The notes: generated by a model not told the origin, from the letters alone. Positions 43,096-51,354 are shown, counted from the first letter of the stretch. The stretch: DNA of 64,000 nucleotides from Alphaproteobacteria bacterium (GCA_016783965.1 JADHVO010000001.1:186001-250000); one strand, 5' to 3'. Translations and numbers: made by a program.

Positions 43096-43598
43096 TTCGG
43101 CCGCGGGCGGAACATCCGGAAGAGCCAGGAGCGATTGCGCCTCCTGATCTTCTCGACCAACGCGGTGCGTTCGTCGGGCGACAGCATGGCGATGCTATCG
43201 TTCATCATCGCGAGCGACTCGCCTTCCAGCGCCGTGTCGGCGGTGTGGATGGCCTCAAGCGCCTTGGCCATCTTGTCGGGTCTGTAATCGGGCGAACCAA
43301 GCAGCTGCCAGGCCTTCATGCGCGTCTGCACCGCGACGCGGCGGAGTTCCTTGATCGTCGGCGTGTGCGCGGTGATCACCTTCTGGATCCTGTCGCCCTC
43401 GGCCGGAAAGGCGTTGGCCAGGCTGCGCGGCGCGAGAACACCGCCCGTACCGATCTGCACGTCGCGATGCAGCGCCCGCACGACGACCGCACCGATCACC
43501 GGGATCAGCGCAATGTTGAGGCAAAGCGAGACGATCAGCAGCCAGCTGCGACGTGGGCGGGGAGCGGGCGGAGGAGGAGCGGAACCAGTATCGGTCAT
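43092..43598 (-). CDS. Periplasmic heavy-metal-sensor-like protein (CnrX/ZraP type)
   Basis: A 168-residue protein with a Pro-rich cytosolic start, one membrane helix (SWLLIVSLCLNIALIPVIGAVVV, about 18-40) and a helical periplasmic domain. The hairpin of long helices (VAVQTRMKAWQLLGSPDYRP to SLAMMNDSIAMLSPDERTALVEKI) is the Metal_resist layout. The His/Met ligands of CnrX are not obvious. It is the last gene of the sigma/anti-sigma/sensor operon, directly abutting the anti-sigma gene, and should transmit envelope or metal stress to it. Confidence 0.7.
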   Translation of the reverse strand: MTDTGSAPPPPAPRPRRSWLLIVSLCLNIALIPVIGAVVVRALHRDVQIGTGGVLAPRSLANAFPAEGDRIQKVITAHTPTIKELRRVAVQTRMKAWQLLGSPDYRPDKMAKALEAIHTADTALEGESLAMMNDSIAMLSPDERTALVEKIRRRNRSWLFRMFRPRPN

Positions 43599-43934
43599 CT
43601 AGATGCCCTGCCCCGCATCGACATCGGGCGAGCCATCGAGCGCGAAGACGTTGGCGGTGGCGTCCTCCTGCTGCGCGATGTCGAGCGGCGCGAAGACCGC
43701 AACGCCGAGACCGATGAGCAGTGCCACCGCGAGCGCGCCGACCGGCTGCCACGCCGGAGTGTCCGGCCAGATCGCATCGCCGATCCGGCGCGCGAGCTTC
43801 AGGAAAGACCAGCGCGCATTCACGCGGTGGAAATCGGCGAGGACGCGGCGCTCCAGTGCGGAGGAAGCCACCGGGTGCTCGGCCTGGTCGAGCAGGCGGT
43901 CCAATGCCGCGTCGTCGAGCTCGTTAACGTCCAT
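43599..43934 (-). CDS. Small single-pass anti-sigma factor candidate
   Basis: A 111-residue protein: a helical cytosolic N-terminal half (DDAALDRLLDQAEHPVASSA), one membrane segment (PVGALAVALLIGLGVAVFA, about 67-85) and a short acidic periplasmic tail. It has no ZAS (HxxxCxxC) motif. Position between an ECF sigma gene (10 bases upstream) and a periplasmic sensor gene (no gap), plus its size and topology, suggest an anti-sigma factor analogous to CnrY. GGAAG precedes ATG 43934. Function is inferred from context. Confidence 0.6.
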   Translation of the reverse strand: MDVNELDDAALDRLLDQAEHPVASSALERRVLADFHRVNARWSFLKLARRIGDAIWPDTPAWQPVGALAVALLIGLGVAVFAPLDIAQQEDATANVFALDGSPDVDAGQGI

Positions 43935-43944
43935 AACCACTTCC

Positions 43945-44490
43945 TTACACGTCTTTCAGGTGTCTTAGCTTGCCCCGCAGCGTGCGGCGCCCCCGCGCCA
44001 GCAGCGATTCAAGGGCTTCAACGCTCACGCCAAGAATTTCCGCCGCTTCGATATTGCCGCATCCCTGGTAATGGCAAAGCTGGATGGCGGCGCGCTGGCG
44101 TTCGGGCAACTCGGCCAGCGCGGCTTCAATCTGTGCGGAAATCGCTGCGTTTTGCAGGGTCGCGTCGGCGGCAGGCGCCGGGTCGACAACATCGGCGGCG
44201 GCTTCGAGCGGCGCGGTCGGCCTGCGGCGCAGCCGGTCGTAACACTTGTTCAGCGTGACGCGGTACAGCCAGGTGGAGAATTTGGCGCGGCCGGGCTCCC
44301 AGCGTGCGGCATGGGTCCAGAGCTGCACAAAGGCATCCTGCACAGCGTCGTCGGCTTCGGCCGGATCGGAGAGCATGCGCCGCGCCAGCGCCAGCATGCG
44401 CGGCAGGTGACGTGCCATCAACGCCGCCGCCGCGGCATGTTCGCCACGGCCGGCACGCGCGAGAAGATCGGCATCCGGATCGATCGTCAT
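43945..44490 (-). CDS. ECF-type RNA polymerase sigma factor
   Basis: A 181-residue sigma-70-family factor. Region 2 is ALARRMLSDPAEADDAVQDAF with FSTWLYRVTLNKCYDRLRRR. Region 4 is AALAELPERQRAAIQLCHYQG plus the helix-turn-helix NIEAAEILGVSVEALESLLARGRRTLR. A variable linker of about 25 residues is Ala/Pro-rich. It heads an operon with an anti-sigma candidate and a metal-sensor-like protein. Target promoters are unknown. Confidence 0.9.
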   Translation of the reverse strand: MTIDPDADLLARAGRGEHAAAAALMARHLPRMLALARRMLSDPAEADDAVQDAFVQLWTHAARWEPGRAKFSTWLYRVTLNKCYDRLRRRPTAPLEAAADVVDPAPAADATLQNAAISAQIEAALAELPERQRAAIQLCHYQGCGNIEAAEILGVSVEALESLLARGRRTLRGKLRHLKDV

Positions 44491-44524
44491 TCCGGGCCGA
44501 CTGTCTCCAACGCGGTGCGGGAGT

Positions 44525-44815
44525 TCAACGGGCGCGGGCCGGTTTTCCGTCGCGCAGGGCCATGGCGGTGAGCGAGGGGATCTTCTTGCGATCGGCGGCC
44601 GTCATCGCCGGGAGCCGGTCGAAGTCCTGCCCAAGGCCGATATCGGCATAGATCTCATCGACACCGTGTTCGTGGAGATGCAGAAAGCCCTTGCTCTTCT
44701 GATAGAAGCAGCCGCGCGATTTTTCCTTGAGGCCGCCGAGATCGCGGATCTGCCGGAGCAAAGGTCCAGACGGTCGAGCGCCCTCGGTCCCGCATGCTTC
44801 ATGGCCCGACTGCAT
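44525..44815 (-). CDS. Small conserved protein at the end of the flavoprotein operon
   Basis: A 96-residue frame whose core, GGLKEKSRGCFYQKSKGFLH, then HEHGVDEIYADIGLGQDFDR, matches small alphaproteobacterial proteins of unknown function in which FYRKSxAFLHFHED and ADVR segments are typical. The likely true start is unclear: ATG 44815 overlaps the end of the GcvT-like gene by 17 bases; a TTG at residue 20 is also possible. The overlap suggests translational coupling with the operon. The sigma gene follows 34 bases downstream. Confidence 0.6.
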   Translation of the reverse strand: MQSGHEACGTEGARPSGPLLRQIRDLGGLKEKSRGCFYQKSKGFLHLHEHGVDEIYADIGLGQDFDRLPAMTAADRKKIPSLTAMALRDGKPARAR

Positions 44816-45911
44816 CGGGCGCTGGCAGGAATGGCAAGTCCACAACGGTCGCTGCTGCCACCGTTGGCAGAAAGACATCGCGCGAGGGCGGCAGCATCAG
44901 CGACAGCCGCGTGCCCGCGCTCGCGTGCGCGAGATCGATCTGGGCGAGCGCGATGGCGCGCCTGAGCACCGGCGAATAGCGCGAGGATAGCGCGCGGCCG
45001 ACGACCTGGCCGTCGCGCAGGAGCGACGCGAAGGGCGCGGACACGTCGCTGTCGAGCACGATACCGGCAAGGCGGCGCTTCGGCTGTGCGGTCAGCGCGG
45101 CGGCGCGGCCGTTGAAGCCCTGCTCCGCCTCGACAAGCGTGCCGAGGCGCAACTCGCCCGGCAGTGGCCCGGCGGCGTGCGGATCATGGGCGCCGTCATA
45201 GTCGCGGCCCGGGCGCGGCACGCCGGCTTCCAGATCGAGCGTGTCGACGGCCTCAACGCCGGCGGGGACCAAAGCGAAGTGCGCGCCGGCGGCGGCGATG
45301 CGGTCCCAGAGATAGAGCGCATGCTCCGCTTCGCACCAGATTTCGTAGCCGTTGTGCTCGCCGAAGCGGGCGAGCGTGAGGGGGAAGCCGCGCCATTCCT
45401 GCTGGTGGAAGTGCAGCGGCTCAAGCGCGGGATCGATGCCGAGCGTGGCGAGCAGCTTTGCCGCATAGGGGCCGATCAGCGCGAGCCCGCCTTCCTGTCC
45501 GGTGAGATCGTGCAGCGTGACGCCGAAGAGCTGCGCAGCGTCCTCGAACCAGGCCGCGTCCGTGGTCGCGGCGGTGAGCTGAAATGCCTGGCGGCCATGG
45601 CGCGAGATCACGCCGGCGCCACGCACGCCGCCGCCGTCGCTCAGCCACAGCGCCTTCAGCGCCTGGCCAGGCAGCAGCGGTGCGGCGTCACGGGTGAACA
45701 GGCGCTGCACCATCTCGCGCACCCGCGCACCCTCCATTGTGAGGCGCCAGCGCCAGGAGATGTCGGCCACGATCACACCGAAGCGCGCGGCGGCGGCTTC
45801 GTGGTCGGCGTCGTCGTAGGCAGCGGCGAGCGTGATTCCGTCGCGTGTGGTCCAGCGATTGGCGCGGTTGAGCTCAGCCGTGCGCGCATGGAAGGGGGTG
45901 GCGCGGATCAT
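44799..45911 (-). CDS. GcvT-like (aminomethyltransferase-fold) protein
   Basis: A 370-residue protein of the GcvT/YgfZ superfamily. Recognisable are GVIVADISWRWRLTMEGARVREMVQRLFT, SDGGGVRGAGVISRHG in place of the loop that carries the catalytic Asp in GcvT, the LDLEAGVPRPG folate-contact strand, and the end domain ALSSRYSPVLRRAIALAQID. Loss of the Asp argues against classic glycine cleavage. In sarcosine and dimethylglycine oxidases such a domain accepts the formaldehyde released by a flavin domain; here the flavoproteins are separate, next-door proteins. Start overlaps the upstream gene's stop (ATGA). Confidence 0.75.
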   Translation of the reverse strand: MIRATPFHARTAELNRANRWTTRDGITLAAAYDDADHEAAAARFGVIVADISWRWRLTMEGARVREMVQRLFTRDAAPLLPGQALKALWLSDGGGVRGAGVISRHGRQAFQLTAATTDAAWFEDAAQLFGVTLHDLTGQEGGLALIGPYAAKLLATLGIDPALEPLHFHQQEWRGFPLTLARFGEHNGYEIWCEAEHALYLWDRIAAAGAHFALVPAGVEAVDTLDLEAGVPRPGRDYDGAHDPHAAGPLPGELRLGTLVEAEQGFNGRAAALTAQPKRRLAGIVLDSDVSAPFASLLRDGQVVGRALSSRYSPVLRRAIALAQIDLAHASAGTRLSLMLPPSRDVFLPTVAAATVVDLPFLPAPDAVGP

Positions 45912-47329
45912 TGCGGCTCCCTCAGCGGACGCCGGGCGATCGCGAGACGAGCGGCCTGGCGTGCGGCCCGGCAGGAAACCGCGTCAGCCGGCTCGGCAGC
46001 CCGGCCACAGAGGAAGAGACCCGGGATCACGGTCGCGATCCGCTCTTCGGCCGAAGCCGAGAGCCGCGTGACCGATGGTGGATCGCTATCGTGCGGCAGC
46101 ACGATGTCGGCGCTGGCAACGCGGTGAGAGAAGCCCGGGGCGATCCGCTCGACAGTCGAGGTGACGGCGCGAGTGAGCACATCGCGCTCCCCGGCGCGGT
46201 CGGCGGGTATCGGCCAGGCACGAACATGGAGCTGGATGCGGCTCGCGAGTGCATCGACGGCGACGTCGGGCGCGGGGTGAGACAGTTCCAGAACCAGTTC
46301 GTCCGGTACCTGGCCAAGCCGCGCGGCGGCGAGTGCGGCAGTGTAAGCCTCGGGTCTGTCCGCGACGATGTTGCGCTGCCCCGGCTGGAGCAGCAGGTCG
46401 GTGGGATCCGGCTGGCGCATGAGGCCGAAGACCAAATCGATTCCGATGGGCATCGGCGCGGCGTGCGCACGTTGCGCAGTGCCGAGGCCATGGACCGCGG
46501 CCGGCGCGAGCGCAAGCGTGTGGCGGCGCGACAGCGACGAGAGCACCAGCGGCGCTTCGAGGCGCTCGCCGGCGGTGAGCTCGACACCGGCGATGCGGTC
46601 GTTGGCAAGCATCAGGCTGTGGGCGGTGGAGACGGTACGAATCTCGGCGCCGGCCTTTTGCGCGGCAAGCGCCAGCGCGTGGATCAGGCCGCCACGGCCC
46701 GGCAGCGACGAAGCCGCCTGCATGCCGCACATCTCCTGCGACGCGCCCCAGGCGAGCGCAAGAGCCGAGCCCGGTTCGGTCGGCGCGAAACCGGCGCGGA
46801 CTGCATCGAAAGCGAGCGCGGCGCACATCGCGTCGGTCTCGAACCAGCTCGCCGTGTAAGCGGCGGCGCTGGTGACGCGCAGCCGCGCGGCGAGGTCGCG
46901 CAGCGACGGCTTGAGAGCCGCGAGCGTCTCGGACAGCGGGCGGCCGTCCCACCAAGAGGGGCGCAGCGCCCGACCGAGCGTGAACAGCGTGTCTAGATAG
47001 CGGGGCAGCGCGGCGGCATCGGCGGGCGAGAGGGCAGCGACGCTGCGGGCGGCGTGGCGCGGATCGCGCGGCACGGTCAGCGGCAGGCCGCCGGGGCGCA
47101 GGCTCACCAGCGAAAGATCGCGGAAGACGAAGGTGAGACCGTAGCGGCCAAGCTTCAACTCCTTCACCACGCGCGGATCGAGCGCGTGGAGCACCGGCGA
47201 GGGCGTTGTGGGCAACGCTTCCTGCTTTTCGAGCAGCACCGTCTTGAGTCCGGCCCTGGCGAGATAGGCAGCCGCCGCGAGGCCGCTGGCGTCACCGCCG
47301 ATCACGATGGCGTCGAAGCTGCCGCTCAT
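45908..47329 (-). CDS. CrtI-like flavoprotein B (degenerate FAD loop)
   Basis: A 473-residue phytoene-desaturase-like oxidoreductase. The FAD loop reads AIVIGGDASGLAAAAYLARAG, where GxGxxG has become GGDASG with Asp in place of the second Gly. The usual C-terminal FAD motif is also altered (GLFLCGRAAEPADAVSC). The central substrate domain is preserved (GRGGLIHALALAAQKAGAEI). Both ends overlap neighbours by four bases (ATGA), so it is made in step with flavoprotein A and the GcvT-like protein. It may be a structural partner rather than an active oxidase. Confidence 0.75.
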   Translation of the reverse strand: MSGSFDAIVIGGDASGLAAAAYLARAGLKTVLLEKQEALPTTPSPVLHALDPRVVKELKLGRYGLTFVFRDLSLVSLRPGGLPLTVPRDPRHAARSVAALSPADAAALPRYLDTLFTLGRALRPSWWDGRPLSETLAALKPSLRDLAARLRVTSAAAYTASWFETDAMCAALAFDAVRAGFAPTEPGSALALAWGASQEMCGMQAASSLPGRGGLIHALALAAQKAGAEIRTVSTAHSLMLANDRIAGVELTAGERLEAPLVLSSLSRRHTLALAPAAVHGLGTAQRAHAAPMPIGIDLVFGLMRQPDPTDLLLQPGQRNIVADRPEAYTAALAAARLGQVPDELVLELSHPAPDVAVDALASRIQLHVRAWPIPADRAGERDVLTRAVTSTVERIAPGFSHRVASADIVLPHDSDPPSVTRLSASAEERIATVIPGLFLCGRAAEPADAVSCRAARQAARLAIARRPLREPQ

Positions 47330-48798
47330 GGAAGTTTTCCGGCGGCGATGTCGGCGATGACCGCCTCAGCGGCCACAGCGCCCGCTACGCAGCCGCCAAG
47401 CGGAGCCGCTGTCGCTGACCGGCCAGCGAGGTAAAGGCCCTCTACGGGCGTGTACGGGGCTTTGCGGTCCGCGAACGGGCGGAAAGCAAACATCTGGTCC
47501 GGCGCGATCTCGCCTCCGTCGAGATCGCCGTGGGTCGCGCCGAGCACGTCCTCAATATCTGGCGGCGCGAAGAGTTCGGTGCCCACGATGCTGGAGGCGA
47601 GAGCCGGGAACACCTCCTCGATCTGCGACAGCGCGCGGTTAGTGAGTCCGTCGCGCTTCTCGCGGCTCCAGACGCCGTCGAACAGCGCATGCGGCACGGC
47701 GCCGATGGTCACGGTCATCACGGCGCCACCGACCGGCGCAAGGCTGGGATCCGTGGCACTGTCGACACGGACGGTGAGCGGGAGATGCTGGGCGATCGCG
47801 CCGCTCTGCCAGGCGTTGTGCGCGGCGACGAAGTTGCGTGCGCCGGGCGCGAGATGCAGCGTACCGCGGAGAAGGCCGTGCGGCAGGTTCCCCACCGCTG
47901 GCACCGGCGGCGCGTTCAGAGCGATCAGCAGGCGCGCGACCGCGCCGGCAGTACGAAAATTCACCACCGGCTTCATGGCGGGCGGCGGCAACTCGCTCCA
48001 CGGGAACAGAGTCAGGAAGGTGCGTTTCAGGTCGAGCGTGGAGATCACGGCGCGCGCCGAGATCTCGGCACCGTCAGCGAGCGCTATGGCGCGGACACGA
48101 CCGCGGGCTGAACGGATGTCGGTGACCTCGCGGCCAAGCGAAACTTCTGTGCCGGCAGCGCGCGCAGAATCGGCGAGCGCGGCCATGAGGGCGCCAAGGC
48201 CGCCGCGCCAGATCGTGCCGCCCTGAAACGGCGCGAGCAGAAGAAGCGCGCTGCCCGCGCTCAGCGGATCGGCGGCGCGGCCGGTGAGCGCGGCCGCCAT
48301 CAGCGCCGCTGCTTCATCCGCCGAACCGGTGGCAAGCTCGGCGAGCGTGCGATGCGTCCAGTCTTCGGCCGGCCACGGCATGGCTGACCGTTGCGCAAGC
48401 GGATTCCAGCTCTTCACGGGCCGCTCGATGCGCCGCGCGTTCGCCAGCGCCATGGCGCGGCGGCGGCCGGCGTCGGCGAGACGTCGGCGCACGGCACTCG
48501 AATCGAGGGCGACGGCGCGATCGGGCCAGAGCGCGAAGACGCCCGAGGTCTCGGCGACACGCGCGCCGTGGCGGGCGAGATCGAGCGACCAGAAGAGATC
48601 GGCCGGGACCGGCGGCAGGTCATCGGCGAACGGCGAGGCGAAGAAGCCGCGCTGGAACTGGCGCGTGACCAGACGGCCGCCGGGTTGCGGGTTGCGCTCG
48701 ACGACGACGGTCTTCAGGCCGGCGCGCGCGAGCAGGATGCCAGCAGCCAAGCCGTCCCCGCCTGCGCCGATGATCGCGGCGTCGTACCGCTCCGCCAC
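47326..48798 (-). CDS. CrtI-like flavoprotein A
   Basis: A 490-residue oxidoreductase of the phytoene-desaturase/FAD-amine-oxidase superfamily. The FAD loop is AAIIGAGGDGLAAGILLARAG followed by VVERNPQPGGRLVTR, both intact. The active-site domain includes IWRGGLGALMAALADSARAAG and the C-terminal FAD contact GLYLAGRSATAAPLGGCVAG. No carotenoid gene is nearby. It is the first gene of a four-gene coupled operon with its own start region after the speD terminator. GTG 48798 has a GGGAG ribosome site. The substrate is unknown. Confidence 0.8.
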   Translation of the reverse strand: MAERYDAAIIGAGGDGLAAGILLARAGLKTVVVERNPQPGGRLVTRQFQRGFFASPFADDLPPVPADLFWSLDLARHGARVAETSGVFALWPDRAVALDSSAVRRRLADAGRRRAMALANARRIERPVKSWNPLAQRSAMPWPAEDWTHRTLAELATGSADEAAALMAAALTGRAADPLSAGSALLLLAPFQGGTIWRGGLGALMAALADSARAAGTEVSLGREVTDIRSARGRVRAIALADGAEISARAVISTLDLKRTFLTLFPWSELPPPAMKPVVNFRTAGAVARLLIALNAPPVPAVGNLPHGLLRGTLHLAPGARNFVAAHNAWQSGAIAQHLPLTVRVDSATDPSLAPVGGAVMTVTIGAVPHALFDGVWSREKRDGLTNRALSQIEEVFPALASSIVGTELFAPPDIEDVLGATHGDLDGGEIAPDQMFAFRPFADRKAPYTPVEGLYLAGRSATAAPLGGCVAGAVAAEAVIADIAAGKLP

Positions 48799-48882
48799 CC
48801 GTCACTCCCACAGCACAGGCACGCGTGTCCTTTGTTAACCGACACTGCGGACCGGCTTCGACAGTAAAGCGGCAAAAGCAAA

Positions 48883-48916
48883 GGGCGGAAACAGCTTGTC
48901 ACAGCCATTTCCGCCC
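48883..48916 (-). terminator. Intrinsic terminator of speD
   Basis: GGGCGGAAA (48883-48891) and TTTCCGCCC (48908-48916) form a perfect nine-base stem. On the minus strand the hairpin is followed by a T-rich stretch (TTTGCTTTTG, reading down from 48882). It ends speD and separates it from the flavoprotein operon, which therefore needs its own promoter in 48799-48882. Confidence 0.7.
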
Positions 48917-48939
48917 GTTTGGTTAACGCAACGACGTTG

Positions 48940-49434
48940 TCAGACGACGCCGCGCTTGTGTTCGCCGACCACGATGCGGCCGGGATTGAACGCACGCTTG
49001 AACACATCCATGGCTTTGCGCGGTTGCGCGTCGCCGCACATGAACACGTCAAATGCCGCGTAACCCTTCTCCGGCCAGGTGTGGACGGAGATGTGGCTTT
49101 CGGCCAGCACCGCGACGCCGGAGATTCCGCCGCCATCGGTGAAGGTATGCAGGTGAATGTGAAGAAGGGTCGCCCCCGCTTCCTTCACCGCATCGATCAG
49201 CGCCTGCTCAATGCGGTCGCGGTCGCCGAGGCCTTCCGCTTCCCACAGGTCGATGATCAGGTGTGAACCCGCATAGGTCAGCCCATTGCGGGTGATGAAG
49301 TGGTCCTTGAATTGATCCGTGTTCGCCGGAACAGGCGGCACGGGAGCAACGTGGGGACGAACGGTCTTCGCGGAAGTGCGGACTCGTGGAGCCCTAGCTT
49401 CTTTGGTCGCCGCAACAAGTTCGAGTCTAGCCAT
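48940..49434 (-). CDS. speD: S-adenosylmethionine decarboxylase proenzyme
   Basis: A 164-residue prokaryotic (class 1B) SAM decarboxylase that makes the aminopropyl donor for spermidine. Self-cleavage occurs at the Glu-Ser bond in AVLAESHISVHTWPE, so Ser113 becomes the pyruvoyl group; His118 and Cys133 (VFMCGD) are the processing residues. A 50-residue basic/Pro-rich extension precedes the usual start (GSHLIIDLWEAEG), longer than in most homologues. I prefer ATG 49434, with AGGTG six bases upstream, over GTG 49443. Divergent from speE. Confidence 0.93.
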   Translation of the reverse strand: MARLELVAATKEARAPRVRTSAKTVRPHVAPVPPVPANTDQFKDHFITRNGLTYAGSHLIIDLWEAEGLGDRDRIEQALIDAVKEAGATLLHIHLHTFTDGGGISGVAVLAESHISVHTWPEKGYAAFDVFMCGDAQPRKAMDVFKRAFNPGRIVVGEHKRGVV

Positions 49435-49567
49435 TTCGGGCACCTACCCAGTTAAGAGTTGACACCTGCGCCTTGGCCTTACGGACTTCCGGACGCGTCT
49501 CACTACTAAAGAAAAAACGGCAGACGGAAGGCCGTCCACCGCTTTTGTCCCTCGCGGAACAGGGCCG

Positions 49568-49625
49568 AATATATGCATCGCGACCCCCCATGCAAGTTTT
49601 TTTGACACCGATCCGTAAAAAAACT
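49568..49625. promoter_or_regulatory. speD promoter and nine-base inverted repeat in the speD/speE divergent region
   Basis: On the minus strand TTGCAT (49590-49595) and TATATT (49568-49573) are 16 bases apart and form a good promoter for speD, with a leader of about 125 bases. Just upstream, AGTTTTTTT (49595-49603) and AAAAAAACT (49617-49625) are exact complements around a 13-base spacer. A TTGACA (49602-49607) on the plus strand could serve speE. The repeat could therefore be an operator touching both promoters. The rest of 49435-49761 has no gene that I can support. Confidence 0.55.
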
Positions 49626-49761
49626 GCTGACGTGTGATCGACATGCACGCGCGCGAGCACGCCGAGCGGCGCTCTCGACTCCGTTTCAGACGCGCCTTAG
49701 AAGCGCTCCGCTTTGTCTCGCGCGGCTCTCTCGCGCTGTCACATTTCACCAGGAGCGAACC

Positions 49762-50625
49762 ATGGCGAACAGTTTCAAGGAGCGTCTGCACAAGGGCTAC
49801 GCGCAGTCGATGGAGCTCGCCGGCAAGCCGATTGCCGAGGAAAAGAGCCGTTTTCAGCGCATTAAGATTTTCGATACCGTCGCAAACGGACGCGTGATGA
49901 CACTCGACGACATCGTCCAGATCACAACGCGCGACGAGAGCGCCTATGCCGAGATGCTGACCCATCTGCCCCTGTTCGAGCACGGTCAGGCGGAGCGCGT
50001 GATGATCGTCGGCGGCGGCGACTTCTCGATCGCCGACGAGGCGCTGAAGCACAAGAACGTGAAGGAGGTCGTGCTTGTCGAGATCGACGACCGCGTGATC
50101 GAGCTCTGCCGCCAGCATTTCGGCGAGATCAATGCCAAGGCGTTCAAGGACAAGCGAATGAAATTCGAGGTCGCAGACGCGTTCGAGTATCTCGGCCGGA
50201 AGGAGAGCAAGAACCGCTTCGACCTGATCGTCGCCGACCGTCCCGACCCGGTTGGGCCCGGAAAAGCGCTGTTTGGCGAGACTTTCTACGACCGGGTGAA
50301 GGGCGCGCTGAAGCCCGGCGGCTACGCCACGTTCCAGACCGGCGTGCCGTTCTACCAGCCTTGGGAGATCACCGACGCGCTCAACGAGCTGGCGGAATTC
50401 TTCCCGCAGTCGGGCCTCTATCTGAGCGTGGTGCCGACCTATATCGGCGGCTTCATGGCGCTGAGCTGGGCGTGCAAGGGTGCCAAGAAGCTGGGAACAC
50501 CGGGAGGGATCAAGAAGGCGCAGGCAGCGTTCAAGAAGTCACGGATCAAGACCGACTATTACAACGCGGAGATCCACGCCGCGGCGTTCGCGCTGCCGGA
50601 GTGGATCAAGCGGCTGGTGCCCTGA
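49762..50625 (+). CDS. speE: Spermidine synthase
   Basis: A 287-residue aminopropyltransferase that transfers the aminopropyl group from decarboxylated SAM to putrescine. The SAM loop is VMIVGGGDFSIADEAL, with Phe where GGGDG is usual, followed by VVLVEIDDRVIELCRQHF. The catalytic loop is VADRPDPVGPGKALF, close to DSTDPxGP and retaining the catalytic Asp. C-terminal strands FFPQSGLYLSVVPTYIGGFMAL complete the fold. It is divergent from speD and the next gene starts one base after its stop. Confidence 0.92.
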   Translation: MANSFKERLHKGYAQSMELAGKPIAEEKSRFQRIKIFDTVANGRVMTLDDIVQITTRDESAYAEMLTHLPLFEHGQAERVMIVGGGDFSIADEALKHKNVKEVVLVEIDDRVIELCRQHFGEINAKAFKDKRMKFEVADAFEYLGRKESKNRFDLIVADRPDPVGPGKALFGETFYDRVKGALKPGGYATFQTGVPFYQPWEITDALNELAEFFPQSGLYLSVVPTYIGGFMALSWACKGAKKLGTPGGIKKAQAAFKKSRIKTDYYNAEIHAAAFALPEWIKRLVP

Positions 50626-51159
50626 ATGGCGCTGTCCTCACCGGACGAACGCGAAGCCGCTCTCTACGAGCGGCTTCGCCGTTTGGGGATCGCGTGGACG
50701 ACGCAGGCGCACACGCCGGTGTTCACTGTCGAAGAAGCCATGGCGTTGTATGACAGCCAGCCGGGCGGGCACACCAAGAACCTCTTCCTGAAGGACAAGA
50801 AGGACGGGCTGTGGCTTGTCACGCTACGCGACCACCTGCGCGTCGACATGGGCGCGCTGGCGAAGCGGCTCGGCGCGCCGCGGTTCTCGTTCGGCTCGGC
50901 AGAGCTGCTGATCAAGACGCTGGGCATCGAGCCGGGGTCGGTGACGCCGTTCGCGGTGATGAACGACACCGCGGGGACGGTGAGGCTCGTGCTGGATGAG
51001 GGGATGCTGGCGCTCGATCCGCTCAATTTTCATCCACTGCGGAACGACCGCACCACCGCCGTGTCGGCGGACGCACTGCTGCGCTTCGTGCGCGACACCG
51101 GGCACGAGCCGGTGATCGTGGAGATACCGGAGCGGCCAACTAGCGCCGTCTTAATCTAA
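50626..51159 (+). CDS. Prolyl-tRNA editing protein (YbaK/ProXp)
   Basis: A 177-residue free-standing editing domain that hydrolyses mischarged Ala- or Cys-tRNA(Pro). The signature GGHTKNLFLKDKKDGLWLVTL with its Lys is present, as are SFGSAELLIKTLGIEPGSVTPFAVMND and LNFHPLRNDRTTAVSADAL, typical of ProX/ProXp-ala proteins. ATG 50626 follows the speE stop directly, so the two are probably co-transcribed although functionally unrelated. Confidence 0.88.
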   Translation: MALSSPDEREAALYERLRRLGIAWTTQAHTPVFTVEEAMALYDSQPGGHTKNLFLKDKKDGLWLVTLRDHLRVDMGALAKRLGAPRFSFGSAELLIKTLGIEPGSVTPFAVMNDTAGTVRLVLDEGMLALDPLNFHPLRNDRTTAVSADALLRFVRDTGHEPVIVEIPERPTSAVLI

Positions 51160-51175
51160 GTCCGTCATCTCCGGG

Positions 51176-51275
51176 CTCGTCCCGGCGATCCCAGATCACG
51201 AGCGGTGCAAGGTTTCGTCTCGCACGTGTCGAGCTTTGTCCTCCGCCGTCTGCGTTCTTGTATGGCCGGGACGAG
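51176..51275. repeat. Intergenic inverted repeat, CTCGTCCCGGC type
   Basis: CTCGTCCCGGC (51176-51186) and GCCGGGACGAG (51265-51275) are exact complements 78 bases apart. The surrounding GTCATCTCCGGGCTCGTCCC motif resembles palindromic intergenic repeats common in Rhizobiales. No gene lies in 51160-51375. Confidence 0.5.
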
Positions 51276-51322
51276 CTCGGCCATGTCGACCCCTTTTTAT
51301 GCCAACAGCGTGCACGCCCAAA

Positions 51323-51354
51323 AACGGCGCCGGAAGTTTCCAGCCGGCGCCGTT
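51323..51354 (-). terminator. Terminator after the TonB receptor gene
   Basis: AACGGCGCCGG (51323-51333) and CCGGCGCCGTT (51344-51354) form an 11-base stem with a ten-base loop. On the minus strand the second arm is followed by a short T-run, from the A bases at 51321-51324. It lies 21 bases after the receptor stop. On the plus strand CTTTGTT follows, so it may also stop rightward transcripts. Confidence 0.75.

Noticed and set aside
49435-49561. Known polyamine or SAM riboswitch in the speD leader
   Set aside because: The leader has short stems (for example GACGG/CCGTC) but no layout that I can match to a described riboswitch class.
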